A stretch of DNA of 64,000 nucleotides, taken from the NCBI GenBank assembly GCA_035578155.1, contig JAPWDM010000004.1, forward strand, positions 41,818,051-41,882,050, in the 5' to 3' direction. The first letter of the stretch is position 1, and every line of letters begins with the position of its first letter. The position numbers were made by a program, and so were the translations under genes. Below are positions 12,085 through 22,450 of the stretch, one piece after another. The notes beneath the pieces were generated by a model. That model did not search any database and was not told the origin of the DNA. It saw only the letters and a list, made by a program, of their open reading frames with translations. This stretch comes from Brachynemurus nebulosus. Lineage: Eukaryota > Arthropoda > Insecta > Neuroptera > Myrmeleontidae.

Positions 12085-12591
12085 TTGTAAACGATCAAAT
12101 TTGTTTGTCAAACTTCACGTTTTCATCAAACAATGGCTTATACGATCAAATCAAAGCTCAAACAAATTTTACAAACTTGGCCGTAGTTTGTCACATTAGT
12201 GGCTCCATAAAATAATTTTATTATATACAACTTGGCCAAACATAGAATAAATAATGAAAATTACAGAAAAAAGGTTGCTCGTACAGAAATTCACAAGAAT
12301 TTTGTCAAATTTGCTATTCATTTCAGGGCAATTTAAAGCTAAAGGCTTAGGTGTTGAATATGATATAATAGAGCTTGTTTGACAAACACAACAAACACTG
12401 TCGCTCACCTTCAAACTTGTTAGTCAAACACGTCAAACAAGTTGATCAATCAAGATTTTAATCAAACACGTACATTATTTGACAAACGGGTCAAACAAAG
12501 CTACTATCAAGTAGCTACTTTCAAATATCAAATATACTATCAAATAATTTGTCAAACACATAAAATTTGACAAACAATTTGATCATTTACA
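12085..12591. mobile_element. 507 bp foldback MITE rich in GTTTGTCAAAC motifs
   Basis: Ends TTGTAAACGATCAAATTTG (from 12085) and the inverted CAAATTGTTTGTC complement ending ATCATTTACA (to about 12591) define terminal inverted repeats of nearly 30 bp. The interior repeats the self-complementary motif TTTGTCAAAC/GTTTGACAAA at least ten times ('gtttgacaaacacaac', 'tagtcaaacacgtcaaac', 'tttgacaaacgggtcaaac'). The flanking 8-mers (tagcacct and ggacactt) share only four positions, so the target duplication is unresolved. Such motif clusters are typical binding-site arrays of hAT-like elements, but the superfamily stays open. Confidence 0.65.
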
Positions 12592-13679
12592 GGACACTTC
12601 AGATAAATAAATAAACTTTTCCACTTTCGTTTAGATTTTATCCCTAAAAATAGAGAGTCATTAATCATGAAAACGAAGAACGTTCTCACCAAAGATATTG
12701 ACACTATGAAAAAATGTAGGAAAATAGAAGAAGCATGTGAAAAAGTTATTTTTCAATTCCAGTTCAATTACAATCAGTTTCAGATTTTCAATTTATTTTA
12801 AGTTTCCACTTTGAATTTTTGTAAAGCGATTTAAATTCAAAACTGTTAATCAGAGAATCAGTCATTACGAATTTTGACAGAAACATGGGTATTATAACAT
12901 AAAATTTAAACCGTATAAACGAACAAAAAAATTCAAATTTTCAAATTTCTGGAAAATTTTATATTTTAAATTTAATTGTTATAAATGATTTATTTGCAGA
13001 TTAAATTTATTTACATAATTAACAAATATTTGAATGCAATCTAAATGTAATATTATTTTATAATTTTTTATTGAAAAATTTAATCTTATAAAATTTTTTT
13101 AAAATAATTGAAAATCATACTGCCTAGGATATTTTTGTTATTTATATGTCAAAATACGTAATGTGGCCTTTTACACAATCAAAAATGTAAATTAAAATGT
13201 TGAATACTTTTTTAACTTAATAATAAAAAAGAAATTTAAATGGATGTTATGTTTGCAGCAAATTTTACTGATATTTAAGATACCTACATGAATAACAAAT
13301 AATAAATAATAAATTAGAAAACATTTTGGAACATTATTTACGCCTTATCTCTTGCGTCTAATTCTGATGAAATATATTGTGGAAAGGCCGACATTATTAA
13401 TTTCAAATTGTCATGACGTATTGCCATAGTACCCAGCGGTTTTTAGAAAAAACAACTTGGGACAAAATTAAATAAGAATTTCATATGATTAAGTGAGACA
13501 CATGTATATCACCAATTGCCTTGCTTAAAAAAATTTTTTCAATACATATCATTCAAAAAGCTTCCTTTTTGAAAATGTACCATTTTAAAAATTGAAATGG
13601 AGATAGTTTGTCCGTATAATAAAAAAAGACAAAAAATATCCCTTTGAAAATTTTTTAATCAATTTCTAACAAATTTCTT

Positions 13680-13946
13680 AACTTTTCTCTGGAATTAGTT
13701 TACGTAAATTAATAATTTAAGCACTTATCATACCTAATTTTTGCTCATCTTTCCGATTTTATAAAAAAATTTTAAAAGTTGTTTAATTCTGACAGAAAAC
13801 TTAGTTTTTTGACAAAAAACGCCCGAAAAACCTACTTCTGGGCATCCGGTGTGTCTGGCTAAAGAACTTAGGCAAGCCAGATCAAAATTCAATTTCCATT
13901 GCAAATTTCATAAACATTAAACGTTTCGTTCAAAAGTTACCGTGGC

Positions 13947-14016
<70 letters not shown>

Positions 14017-14138
14017 TATATAAATTTTAGTGAATATCATTTTCGTATTCTAGGTACCTCAAAACATATTTCTGTTATGATCCCGTTCTTAGGTCGCGTC
14101 ATGACACCTGCTGCAATTTCCAGCTTTGGAAATTCGCT
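13680..14138 (-). mobile_element. HINE-B 5' half (right part of the 9651-14138 insertion)
   Basis: Read on the minus strand: 5' end AGCGAATTTCC (14138), 'ggtgtcatgacgcgacc', 'gaggtacctagaatacg', 'gatattcactaaaattta', a (TA)n tract (about 13949-14022), 'cgtttaatgtttatgaaat', then the 'gccagacac..ggatgcc' block and 'ggttttTcgggcg'. The order is identical to 37602-38065. The 3' subterminal repeat and hairpin are not on this side; they appear at 9651-9690. Confidence 0.8.
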
Positions 14139-14290
14139 AAAAAGATAATTATTTTTGTACTGTCTGTCAAGAAAAATACACATATCCGCAACAAAAGGCT
14201 GTATGCAATATAATTTTTGCCAGGAATGGACCCATGAAGCGTGTTCTTTATACACAGGTCGACCGTCCTTTTGCGATCGTCGTCGTCGTC
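14139..14290 (+). pseudogene. PHD-like finger, C-terminal part of pogo-like transposase
   Basis: From 14144 the frame reads DNYFCTVCQEKYTYPQQ. After a slip in the AAAA run at 14193-14196, another frame continues GCMQYNFCQEWTHEACS, then a Tyr-Thr-Gly-Arg stretch and FCDRRRR. The spacing C-x2-C...C-x-W-x-H-E-x-C...C matches the PHD-like zinc finger found at the C-terminus of Tigger/pogo-type transposases and related transposon proteins. At least one frameshift makes it non-functional. It continues the coding sequence of 9542-9650 in frame once the HINE-B insertion is removed. Confidence 0.6.
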
Positions 14291-14339
14291 TTTTTACATT
14301 AATTGCGACAATTAATTTATTTATTTTCATTAATATTAG

Positions 14340-14600
14340 TTTTGCCCGCCCAAGATACTCATTTTACCCGCCCTAGTAGGGCAAAAAGAATAATTGCAAC
14401 TTTTTTTTCAAGTTATTTTTAATGTGGTAAGATAAGAATTTTTTTAATTTCTGTTTACTTTATTAATCTTAAGTAACTGAAGACTTGTTATCTTGAGATA
14501 AATAAATAATGTTTTTGTAATCTCATACTTTTTTTTAGAGATAAAATTAGCATATCCTTCTTGCCCGTCGTTCCCCTACCAGAAACGAATGGTGATATTT
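14340..14600. other. Possible 3' end of the pogo-like element
   Basis: GC-richer phrases 'tttgcccgcccaagatac', 'acccgccctagtagggc' (a short inverted pair) and 'cttgcccgtcgttcccc' follow the PHD-like finger. They echo the 'gggcaaaaagaataat' sequence near 9160. Together they could be terminal sequences, but no target duplication could be fixed. Confidence 0.3.
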
Positions 14601-14869
14601 ATTGAATGAAGTAAAGAGTCGCCGTTTTCTTTTCCTTTTTCTCTTTCAATAATAAATTATTAGCAGTGCTACTTATTTATTATAAAATTTCTATTAGATA
14701 ATTATCCAAAATATCATTATATTTTAAGTCAGTCCTCGATTTTTTTATTTCTACAGGCACCTAACCAAATTTTACAAATATTAGATAACATTTAAGTGCA
14801 GAGATTGTAATATATTTATAATATATATAAACCACTTTTGTAAATATTTGTAATAGATATAAGCCACTA

Positions 14870-15125
14870 CTTTTTGCAGGCTTCAACTTTTAACCCTTAC
14901 CCCTACTATTTTTACGCCAATATTTTCTTGATTTTTTTGCTCTTTTCTAAGACGTTTAGAGACTATCTGAGTAAACATAGAGGGCTGAAATTTGTACATG
15001 TATTGAGTTAGTATCCAGTTAGTGCCTTTTAGGGATCCCACATTACTTTTCCCCTCACTTCCCCCATTTTTACATCGGAATTCAATGGTATTGTTAAATG
15101 TGTTTAAAATGCTTTATATTTGTTA
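14870..15125 (+). mobile_element. HINE-A internal fragment, left of Penelope insertion
   Basis: This matches the interior of HINE-A (32640-32890 and 34735-34980): 'caacttttaacccttacccc', 'tttttacgccaatatttt', 'gagggctgaaatttgtac', 'cccatttttacatcggaat'. The family sequence resumes at 17676 ('acaagtaggcgaacagt'), just beyond the Penelope-like element, so the retroelement landed inside this copy. The copy is visibly diverged. Confidence 0.7.
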
Positions 15126-15159
15126 ATACAAATTTCTTTCGGTGGAATGATTTGATAAT

Positions 15160-15450
15160 ATGTAATGATATGTTAAAGAGACTTATTTTTCCACCAGTTA
15201 TATAAAAATTTCGTTCATCTGTGAAATTTTCAAGCACCATGTACACTTTATAATATAAATAAATTTTTTAGTAAAGTGAAAAATTATTAATTATTCATAA
15301 TTAGAATAGTATAAATACCTATATGAAATCCACATTTGACTAAAATGTGTGGGTCAGTTAAACATACTAATTATAAAATTATGGAGTTTTGTTAAAAAAG
15401 TTAAAATATAAATAATTTATATAAAACATTCTTGTGAGATAGAGTTTTCA
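15160..15450 (+). repeat. Left inverted arm of Penelope-like element
   Basis: From 'tgtaatgatatgttaaagag' to 'gtgagatagagttttca', this arm is the reverse complement of 17342-17661 with moderate divergence and one deletion of about 30 bp near 15205. Penelope-like elements are known for long terminal repeats that can be inverted. Confidence 0.8.
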
Positions 15451-15689
15451 TGATAAGAACTGTTTTGTTACCCTTATCAGATGTAGTGACAACTAACTAT
15501 GTTAGGATTATTTTTCAAAAAGATTATAGTTTTTTTTTTTTTTTTTTTAAAAAACATTATCAACTACTTTATGCATATGTGATTTTTTATAATTGTGTGA
15601 ATTTTTACGATATTTTGTTAATACTCTATATCTGTTCTAGATGTTCCCTTGTGTATATTTTGTATTGTTTTTTTCTATATTTTTTACGC

Positions 15690-16290
15690 AACTTGACAAA
15701 GAAAGCTTTTTTGAGGGATTAAATATCATTCTTAATAACACATATTTTCACTCTAAATATACAAATAATTATTATTTACAATTTATAGGGGTACCTATGG
15801 GGTCCCAAATCAGCCCTATTTTTGCAGAGTATGTCATGGACTATTTAATTGATAAAGCTATTAAAAGATTAACTAAGAGAAATATTGTTATACATAGGAT
15901 CTATAAATATGTCGATGACATATTCGCAATAATAGATAAAAAAAGATTCCATAGATATTTTAAAGGAATTTAATAATTTGCATCCAAAACTACAGTTTAC
16001 AATAGAAAAAGAAGAGAATAGAAAACTTGAGTTTTTGGATACAGTGGCTCGTAGAGAAGGTGATACACTAGTCACATTATGGAACACAAAACCATACCAC
16101 TCTAATAGAACTATAAACTACCTATCCACTCATAATAAAAACATAACAACAAATATAATACAAAATCTATTAAACAGATCCATAAAACTTACTAACGCAA
16201 AACATAGACCAGAAGCCATTAATAAAGCCAAACAAATCTTGCATAATAATAACTATCCACCAGAACTTATAAATAATGCCCATAAAATAA
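15690..16290 (+). pseudogene. Penelope-type reverse transcriptase fragment
   Basis: The recognisable coding starts around 'LNIILNNTYF' (about 15721). Next come the GVPMGSQISPIFAE block (15788-15829), equivalent to RT motif 4/B, and YKYVDDIFAII (15905-15937) with the catalytic YVDD. A slip in the seven-A run near 15938 moves the frame. The new frame carries a thumb-like region (PKLQFTIEKEENRKLEFLDT) and ends at TAA 16288-16290. Fingers and the first catalytic Asp motif are missing. Upstream sequence (15450-15690) is non-coding in appearance. The enzyme would have made cDNA of the element; this copy cannot. Confidence 0.85.
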
Positions 16291-16836
16291 AATAATAAAA
16301 TAACAAACCAATATTACAACACACTAACAACCAAAAATACCACAAATATATCTAATTTAAATAAAAATTATATAACATTACCCGACATAAACAAAAAAAT
16401 CAATAGAACTTTAAGAAACTTACTAAATAAAGATAATAATCAAATGGTATTCAAATATCAAAACAAAACAAAAAACATATATACAAAATTAAAAACAAAA
16501 ACAGATAAATGGGATAAGGATAATGTAGTATATAAAGTTCCCTGTGAATGTGGTGATTACTATATAGGACAAACAAAAAATTACCTCAAAAACAGGATCT
16601 ATACACACAAATATAGCATAAAAACAGGCAAAAACACTGCAGGTTTACAGTTTCATACTTTTAATTTACCACATTCATTCAATTTTGAAAAGATAAATAT
16701 TCTTGATGTCGAAAGTGATTTCAAGAAAATAATTTACTCAGAAAGTTTTTATATAAACACCATATTGACAGCCCTAGACTTAAACAATATTAAAAATACC
16801 ATAGATTATGTTAGCGAAACCTCAAACCAGTAAAAT
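16291..16836 (+). pseudogene. Penelope GIY-YIG endonuclease domain
   Basis: From about 16291 the frame reads through a linker with YITLPDINKKINRTLRNL and then VVYKVPCECGDYYIGQTK (16522-16575). Here VVY/YIG are the GIY-YIG core and CECG is the cysteine pair of the zinc-binding motif typical of Penelope-like endonucleases. Arg (NR, about 16593), His (THKY, about 16603) and a Glu (YSESFYI, about 16741) follow in the order expected for catalytic and finger residues. The stop is at 16831-16833. This half is an uninterrupted frame; it is separated from the RT by one frameshift near 16285. The domain nicks target DNA to prime reverse transcription. Confidence 0.85.
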
Positions 16837-17341
16837 ATAATCTGTAACTTTTTATGTTTTCATGTGTCTTATCAATATATTTTAAATTTTACATTTTTAC
16901 AATTATAAACATTAAAATTATCAAACAAATAACAATAAATTTATATCAAAAATAACGCTTAATAAAACTGTATACTACAGTCATGCGAATTAACGAATAC
17001 TCTCTTCCTACGCAACTAGAGATACATGGATACACTATTTTAAAATCAGTTTTACTTAAGACACTTTACAAACATGACATAGATCTATTTTCATCTTTTA
17101 TTATCGTGAATATATCAAATTAATCAAACAACAATGTGTAATAGAAATGCTTCCATATCTGTGATTGATACAATTTTAATTAATATTTTAAACAAAGTAC
17201 TATATATCAATATAAATACGTAATTTTGACACAACTTAAAACAATAAGGTAACCTACATAAATCATAAAATTACTGCACTATTATTTAATGATTATCTTA
17301 TAATTTTCAGGTTAAAATAATTTGAATATCGATGTGACACG

Positions 17342-17661
17342 TGAAAACTCTATCTCACAAGAATGTTTTAAATAAATAATTTATATTTACACTTTTTTAA
17401 CAAAACTCCATAATTTTATAATTAGTATGTTTAACTGACCAACACATTTTACTCAAATATGGATTTCATATAGGTATTTATACTATTCTAATTATGAATA
17501 ATTAATAATTTTTCATTTTACTAAAAAAAATATTTATATTATATAGTGTATATGGTGCTTGAAAAGTTCATAGATGAACGAAATATATATTGCACATCTT
17601 GAATAATCGTTGTTTTTGTATAACTGGTGGAAAAATAAGTCTCCTAAACATATCATTACAA
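17342..17661 (-). repeat. Right inverted arm of Penelope-like element
   Basis: Reverse complement of 15160-15450. It retains about 30 bp ('caagatgtgcaatatata' on the minus strand) that the left arm has lost. Between the coding end (16836) and this arm lie about 500 bp of AT-rich 3' untranslated-type sequence with no further motif. Confidence 0.8.
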
Positions 17662-17675
17662 AGATTTATATTTTT

Positions 17676-17825
17676 ACTATAAGACAAGTAGGCGAACAGT
17701 AAAGTTAAAAATTTAAAAAAAATGAACGTGCTGTTATAACAAATGCAATACATACATATTAAGTAATTTAAAAATGTTATTAATAAAGTTAATGTTTATT
17801 TATAAAGTATTAATTTTGGATTTTT
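17676..17825 (+). mobile_element. HINE-A internal fragment, right of Penelope insertion
   Basis: 'acaagtaggcgaacagtaa', 'aaatgcaatacatacatatt' and 'aagtaatttaaaaatgtta' match 32920-33050 and 34990-35120, continuing the copy interrupted at about 15125. It stops in a T run at 17821-17825, where a second HINE-A 5' end begins. Confidence 0.7.
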
Positions 17826-18340
17826 AGTCGAATTTTTCAACTGAAAAAATTAGACTTATACAGCCTATACGATAAGAACGGCGAGAGGCGAAAGTAGGGA
17901 TGCTATCCGTTTTCGGACCCGTAGAACAGGATTATGTAGAAAAAAAATGAACTTACTTTTTTAACAAATGCACTACATAAATATTAAGTAATTTAAAAAT
18001 GTTATTAATGTCACTGTTTATTTATAAAGCAGGAATTTTGGATTTTTATTTATAAAATAGGAATTTTGGATTTCCTTGGAAAGAAAAATATCTTCATAAA
18101 GGCCTTCCAGTTTATAATTTAAGGTCCTTTTTTAATATCTAAAAATAAAACACAAAGGCAATTAGCGGATAAGCATGGGTAGGAATGCCCTCGTACGAAT
18201 TGTGTTGCCTTTTTTCCTGCTAACTACTATCGGCACCAAATTGAAATTTACTGAGATTCAGCCCTTAAAAACTTGAAAACTTTTTTTAAAGCCCCGATCA
18301 GCCGGACACTCATCATCAGTTTTGAAACCACCAATCAAAA
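17826..18340 (+). mobile_element. Short internally deleted HINE-A
   Basis: The 5' end AGTCGAATTTTTCAACTG and the 'gagaggcgaaa..ccgttttcggacccgtagaac' block (to about 17940) are joined directly to the 3' half ('acaaatgcactacat' through 'cagccggacactcatcatc'). The (TA)n tract and the interior with 'gagggctgaaattt' repeats are missing. The final hairpin is also deleted (18330 'accaatcaaaagcg' then T-rich). This is the simplest deletion derivative of the family here. Confidence 0.7.
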
Positions 18341-18344
18341 GCGT

Positions 18345-19645
18345 TTTATTTTTTATTTTTTTTAGTTAAATTGTTATAAATATATTATTTATTAACTAAA
18401 AAAGAGACACATTATAAATTCAAAAAGCCCCACAGGCACAGTATATATAGTCTTTACTGGGTAAGATAGCCCTGCGACTACCCACGCTTGATGATGTCCA
18501 AAGGTTTCAAGTGGGTCCATATACGAGTATTTATGAATTCAGCTAATTATTGAACCATAAAAATACCAGAAACGTTTTTAAAATAATTGGTATAGGTGTA
18601 GGTAGTCCAAAGAAACCGAAGACTTTAAACAAAAACCATTTTGTTACTACCGTTAACATTTGTTAATATTTGTTCTATATTAATATGTAAGGTAATCAGT
18701 AATTTTGAATTATTATTTAATTAAAAATTGACTCAATTATAACGCTAATTATAACCTGTTCACAAAATTTATTATTACAAAATTAATTTATATTATATTT
18801 AGATAATTGATTAATTTAAACTACAGTGACTATTTAAATAAATTGGCACCAATTTACAGAGTCTACATTACTATCAACCCTATCTCTTATCATGAAATTA
18901 TAGCGCCTCTGTCACATAATGAATGGACTAATTCGTTTAAATCCTCGGAAAATTATTTAAACAATTAAAAGAAATGACAAATATTTATTTTTAATTGGCA
19001 ATTTCCAATTATAATTATCATCAATAAATTACCAGCCAATTCTGTTTTCCTATAGATATATATTTTAAAACACAAACAAAAGTAAGCACAACTACCACTT
19101 ACCTACATTGTTGTAGGTTCACGTACAATTTCCTAGGCATTTACATATGCAATAGGTATAGTAAATGTGCTCTCGAACCACATACTACTACAATCGTATT
19201 TAGCCTATTATTACCTAACAAACAAACAAAAGCAACTCAAATTCAAAATGGGTTAAATAAACAAATGGAATTAATGTGATTGTAATTAACAAAATATCTG
19301 CAATTAAATGTTGTGATAAACAGTCGAATGTCGTGGATATGTACAGTCTGCATCATCAAAGTGCGCAAAAGAAATCGTGGAAAGAGATTAACAAAATTTA
19401 CTGAGGTAATAAATAACAAAGATAGGCAACCTTTTATATGACACGGATAGGCAACCTTTATTATTACTATCTGCGACTACCATGAAATTGCTTATTTATT
19501 GTGCAAAATATGATCTAGGTAAGCTATGTTTTACATAAAGCTGTACAGAAAGTTCTACTTTACACGTACGTATGCCAGAGTTGTGCGTGTAATTTACTTC
19601 GGGTAAGTTATACAGTTTTTTAATGTAAAAAACTTTATAATTCAC
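18345..19645. other. AT-rich stretch without recognised genes
   Basis: No coding frame or matched termini. 18420-18530 is less AT-biased ('gggtaagatagccctgcgac' and 'caagtgggtccatatac') but has no partner in the window. Confidence 0.45.
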
Positions 19646-19650
19646 ACATA

Positions 19651-20713
19651 CCGTAATTGCGGGTTACTTGAGCCCTGTGGTGTAACTTGAGCCCAAAACG
19701 GAAAAAGTATTATTTCCTGTTTTGTGCTTATATTAGTCAGTAGTAGAAGTAAGTTAGATGTTTAGCTAGTAGGTAACAGCAGTAGGTTTACGGTGTTTAA
19801 GTTTAGGTAGTTCTGAAAATTGACACTAGAGGTGAGGCACGTGTTGTTTACTCTCTGTTTGAAATTGATGTTTTGTTACGGTGCTAACTTTTGACTGTAA
19901 AAGTAATTGTGGTAGTCTACAAAGGAAGGTAAGTGTATAATTTTATTACTTTGCCCATTACTAAACTAAATTCAGATATGTTCATCTGCCAACTATTCCG
20001 TTAATTTTTTAAATTAAGGTTTTGATAAATCAGTAAAATAACCTTAAAATTAGGGTAACTTGAGCCCATTATAACTTTGGTATAAAATGGTGCAAGACTA
20101 TAGTAGAAATTCCTAAAAGTCCTAAACCGTTGGACAAGTTCGTTAACCAGGCACGTCCGATGCCCAAAACATGTTATTTTTGGAAATTTTCATGAAAAAA
20201 ATTAACTTTTTTACCCAAAATTTCTCCTTATTCAAAAATTTTTACACTGTTGGAACGAGGAGAAAAAATCACACAAAAAAGGTCTTTAAACTATTATTTT
20301 AGGTCAACTAGTTTCCGAGAAAAACTAATTTTTGTAAACGGAAATTCGCTACGTTATGCAGGATGCTGCGATAAGAGTATTGAATAAGTAAAGTTCCTTA
20401 TATGTTTGTACAATGTTTTAGTTAGTAGCCAACATCCTACATGGTCTCAAACTGTTTTCAAATGAAAATCACCTGGAAATTTAGGTTTGGGCTCAAGTAA
20501 CCCGATCTTGAGGTTAACTTGAGCCCAAAATCTAAAAAGCTATAAAATTTATGAGCCATAAGAAAAAGATCCATATTATATAATAAGCTAACCGTAGTCA
20601 TATATAGATTAATATACTGAATTTCCTATCCCAAATAAGTATAACAGTTACGCTCAATTTTTGAAATTATCAGATGATTTGCAAATCTGGGCTCAAGTAA
20701 CCCGCAAATACGG
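19651..20713. mobile_element. 1.06 kb TA-flanked MITE, TIR CCGTANTTGCGGGTTACTTG
   Basis: Left end CCGTAATTGCGGGTTACTTG (19651) and right end CAAGTAACCCGCAAATACGG (to 20713) are flanked by TA at 19649-19650 and 20714-20715. The motif GTAACTTGAGCCCA recurs inside at least four more times in both orientations (about 19682, 20053, 20491 and 20515), a subterminal array typical of pogo/mariner-type elements. A HINE-B 3' segment (20110-20390) sits inside, so part of the length is a nested insertion. No coding capacity is visible. Confidence 0.75.
20110..20390 (+). mobile_element. HINE-B 3' part nested in MITE
   Basis: It starts near 'cctaaaccgttggacaagtt' and follows the family through 'ccaggcacgtccgatgcc', 'ggtctttaaactattattt' and 'gtttccgagaaaaact' to GGAAATTCGCTACGTTATG and the GCAG-GAT-GCTGC hairpin (20358-20370). 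The 5' end and (TA)n tract are absent. It matches 59450-59738 closely. Confidence 0.75.
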
Positions 20714-20715
20714 TA

Positions 20716-21540
20716 CCTACTTGTTTTAATAAAAAAACTGTAAAAAATGTAAAAAACTAAATTTTTTAAATTTAATAGATATAAGCGTTACTGATGGTAT
20801 TCCATATTTGCTATTGGAGTATTTGCTATATTTGCAAAGTAAAACTTAATAATTAAGTAATTTGAAAATTAAAAATATAAATGGGTACAAACGGGAAAAA
20901 GAAAGGATAGTTTTCATAGAATAGTTTATTTAAGAATTCAATATTAAAAAGATTTTTATTTATTCAGTTAAATTTTATTAAAGGCATCAATCACATTTAT
21001 CATCACTATCATCAGTGATTTTATTGTTATTAGAATTTAAAGAGAGATAAACATGTAGTAGTATTTTTGATCTGTCAAAACTCAATTTGTTAACTTGGAA
21101 ATTTAAAACTTTGTAGTCAGTTGTGGATGGCCTTCCACTAGCAGAGAATCATTTTCGTGTAGACATTTTGTTTAGACGTTTTTTCATGTGAACTTATAAA
21201 CAAGTAATAGCGGTCAAAATAATTTGTTTGTCAGTGAAATGACAAATGATTTAAGTATTTTACAATTTTTACAATTTTCTACAATTTTTTACGGCTTTTT
21301 ACAGTTTTTTACAATTATTTGAGCATTTATAATTATTTTACAATTTTTTAGATAAAAATGTAAAAAAACTGGTTTTTTACATCACATAGCACAACTCTGA
21401 CGTATGCGTAAAGAAGTAAAGAAAGACACAGCACACTACACTTTTATTAATTTTTATACTGCATACTGCCGTGTTATAAAAAACAACGTAATTGACATTT
21501 TTATCAAAATTTTTTTTTAACAAGTTTTATGCTTTATATT
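20716..21540. other. AT-rich stretch without recognised genes
   Basis: No coding frame. Repeated 'acaattttttac(a/g)' phrases at 21260-21340 form a short degenerate tandem array. Confidence 0.4.
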
Positions 21541-21544
21541 AAAC

Positions 21545-22236
21545 TAAAAAATTTTGGGGACAGGTCTACCCACATTGTCAACTTCCCATTGGATGCCCTT
21601 AAAGACTATTGCAAATGAATAATTTTTTTTTAATTCAGGGGACTCCTCCTCTGGACCCTCGATAGAGGCTTTGGCCTTTGCACCACACCGGGGGCTTCCC
21701 TTCTGTACCTAAGTGTGGGAGCTCCACCGTTATCAAACAAATGATAACATCATTTGTTCTGAATATACGCGAGACAAAAAATATTTCAGAAAAAGTTTCT
21801 TATTTCGTTCTTCCGTTTACTTTTTTTTTAATTTTCTAATAATTTACTGGCGTTTTTAACATCATAGAAGGTTCTTAGGCCATTATATAATAAAGACATG
21901 GTAAAAAAATCCATATAATCTATGTTATGTTAATAAAATTAATTCAATTTTTTTATCACAAAAAACAAACCGATAATTCGAATTTGCTGAAAACTTTATC
22001 CGGTCTCTTTTTTTTGATTACGCATTTAATGAAATTAGTCAGGAGTTGATATCATCAATTGTTCTCGAGATATGCGAGACGAGATAAAATTCACGAACAA
22101 ACGAACGAACACACACACAGACATCACGCTAAAAACGATAGATTCGGATTCTAGTGACCTTAAAACGTGGAGATTTGTCAAAATTAGCGATTCGTAAAAT
22201 CGGACCCATTACAATAACTTCCAATGGGAAGTTAAA
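21545..22236 (-). repeat. Dispersed repeat R3, copy 1
   Basis: Shares most of its length with 56430-57172: 'ggggacaggtctacccaca', 'aacttcccattgg', 'accgggggcttc', 'caaatgataacatcatttg', 'cacacacagacatcacgct' and 'gattcggattctagtgacc', ending at AACTTCC(A)ATGGGAAGTT. Read on the minus strand it begins with AACTTCCCATTGGAAGTT, which is itself a hairpin, and a second AACTTCCCATTGG-type repeat lies inverted about 25 bp before the other end. That is the same asymmetric layout as HINE-A and HINE-B, but without (TA)n. Its class is uncertain. Confidence 0.7.
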
Positions 22237-22450
22237 ATAAAAAATGTTATATTTTAATTCCTAAAGTAAAAAAATTGATAAAAATTTAATGTATAGCAGA
22301 GTGCATCTAAATTTTATTGCAATATTAGTTAAATATGGCGTATGTGTTTTAATTTAATCGTTTTAATTTAACGTAGGTGCAAGTTTCTTTAATCATTATA
22401 ATTGTAATAAATAACGTATGTGATCACATACGTTATTTATATTTACCAAA

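Larger units (their letters stand above)
9651..14138 (-). mobile_element. 4.5 kb HINE-B-bounded insertion
   Basis: The left edge (9651) is the HINE-B 3' end: on the minus strand it has the inverted repeat GGAAATTCGCTATGTTATG and a GCAG..CTG-type hairpin ending near GGTATT. The right edge (14138) is the HINE-B 5' end AGCGAATTTCC next to five A's. The two outer edges share one strand, and excising exactly this segment restores an open coding frame, so they behave as one insertion. The middle HINE-B segment (around 'cgtgtctggct') is present near both ends (9866 and 13850), so it may be a compound of two copies. It contains the repeat at 10381-10975, a (TA)n tract at 11937-12022 and a foldback MITE at 12085-12591. 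Confidence 0.65.
15160..17661 (+). mobile_element. Penelope-like element (RT + GIY-YIG), inactivated
   Basis: A 2.5 kb unit bounded by inverted arms (15160-15450 and 17342-17661), with a reverse-transcriptase fragment followed by a GIY-YIG endonuclease, the domain order specific to Penelope-like elements. The RT N-terminal motifs are absent, so the copy is 5'-truncated in its coding part. Two frameshifts (about 15938 and about 16285) break it further. It sits inside HINE-A sequence that resumes on both sides. I found no CTGATGA..GAAA hammerhead core in the arms, although some family members carry hammerhead ribozymes there. Confidence 0.85.

Noticed and set aside
13350..13410. CTGATGAAATAT...GGAAAGGCC resembling a hammerhead core
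   Set aside because: The sequence between the two core motifs cannot form a proper stem II and no stem III partner is visible.
14037..14330. 97-codon minus-strand frame with an Arg-rich stretch
   Set aside because: It spans the HINE-B 5' end and the antisense of the PHD-like finger; a shadow of known features.
15160..17661. Possible hammerhead ribozyme in the Penelope-like arms
   Set aside because: I looked for the CTGATGA and GAAA core on both strands of the arms and did not find it.
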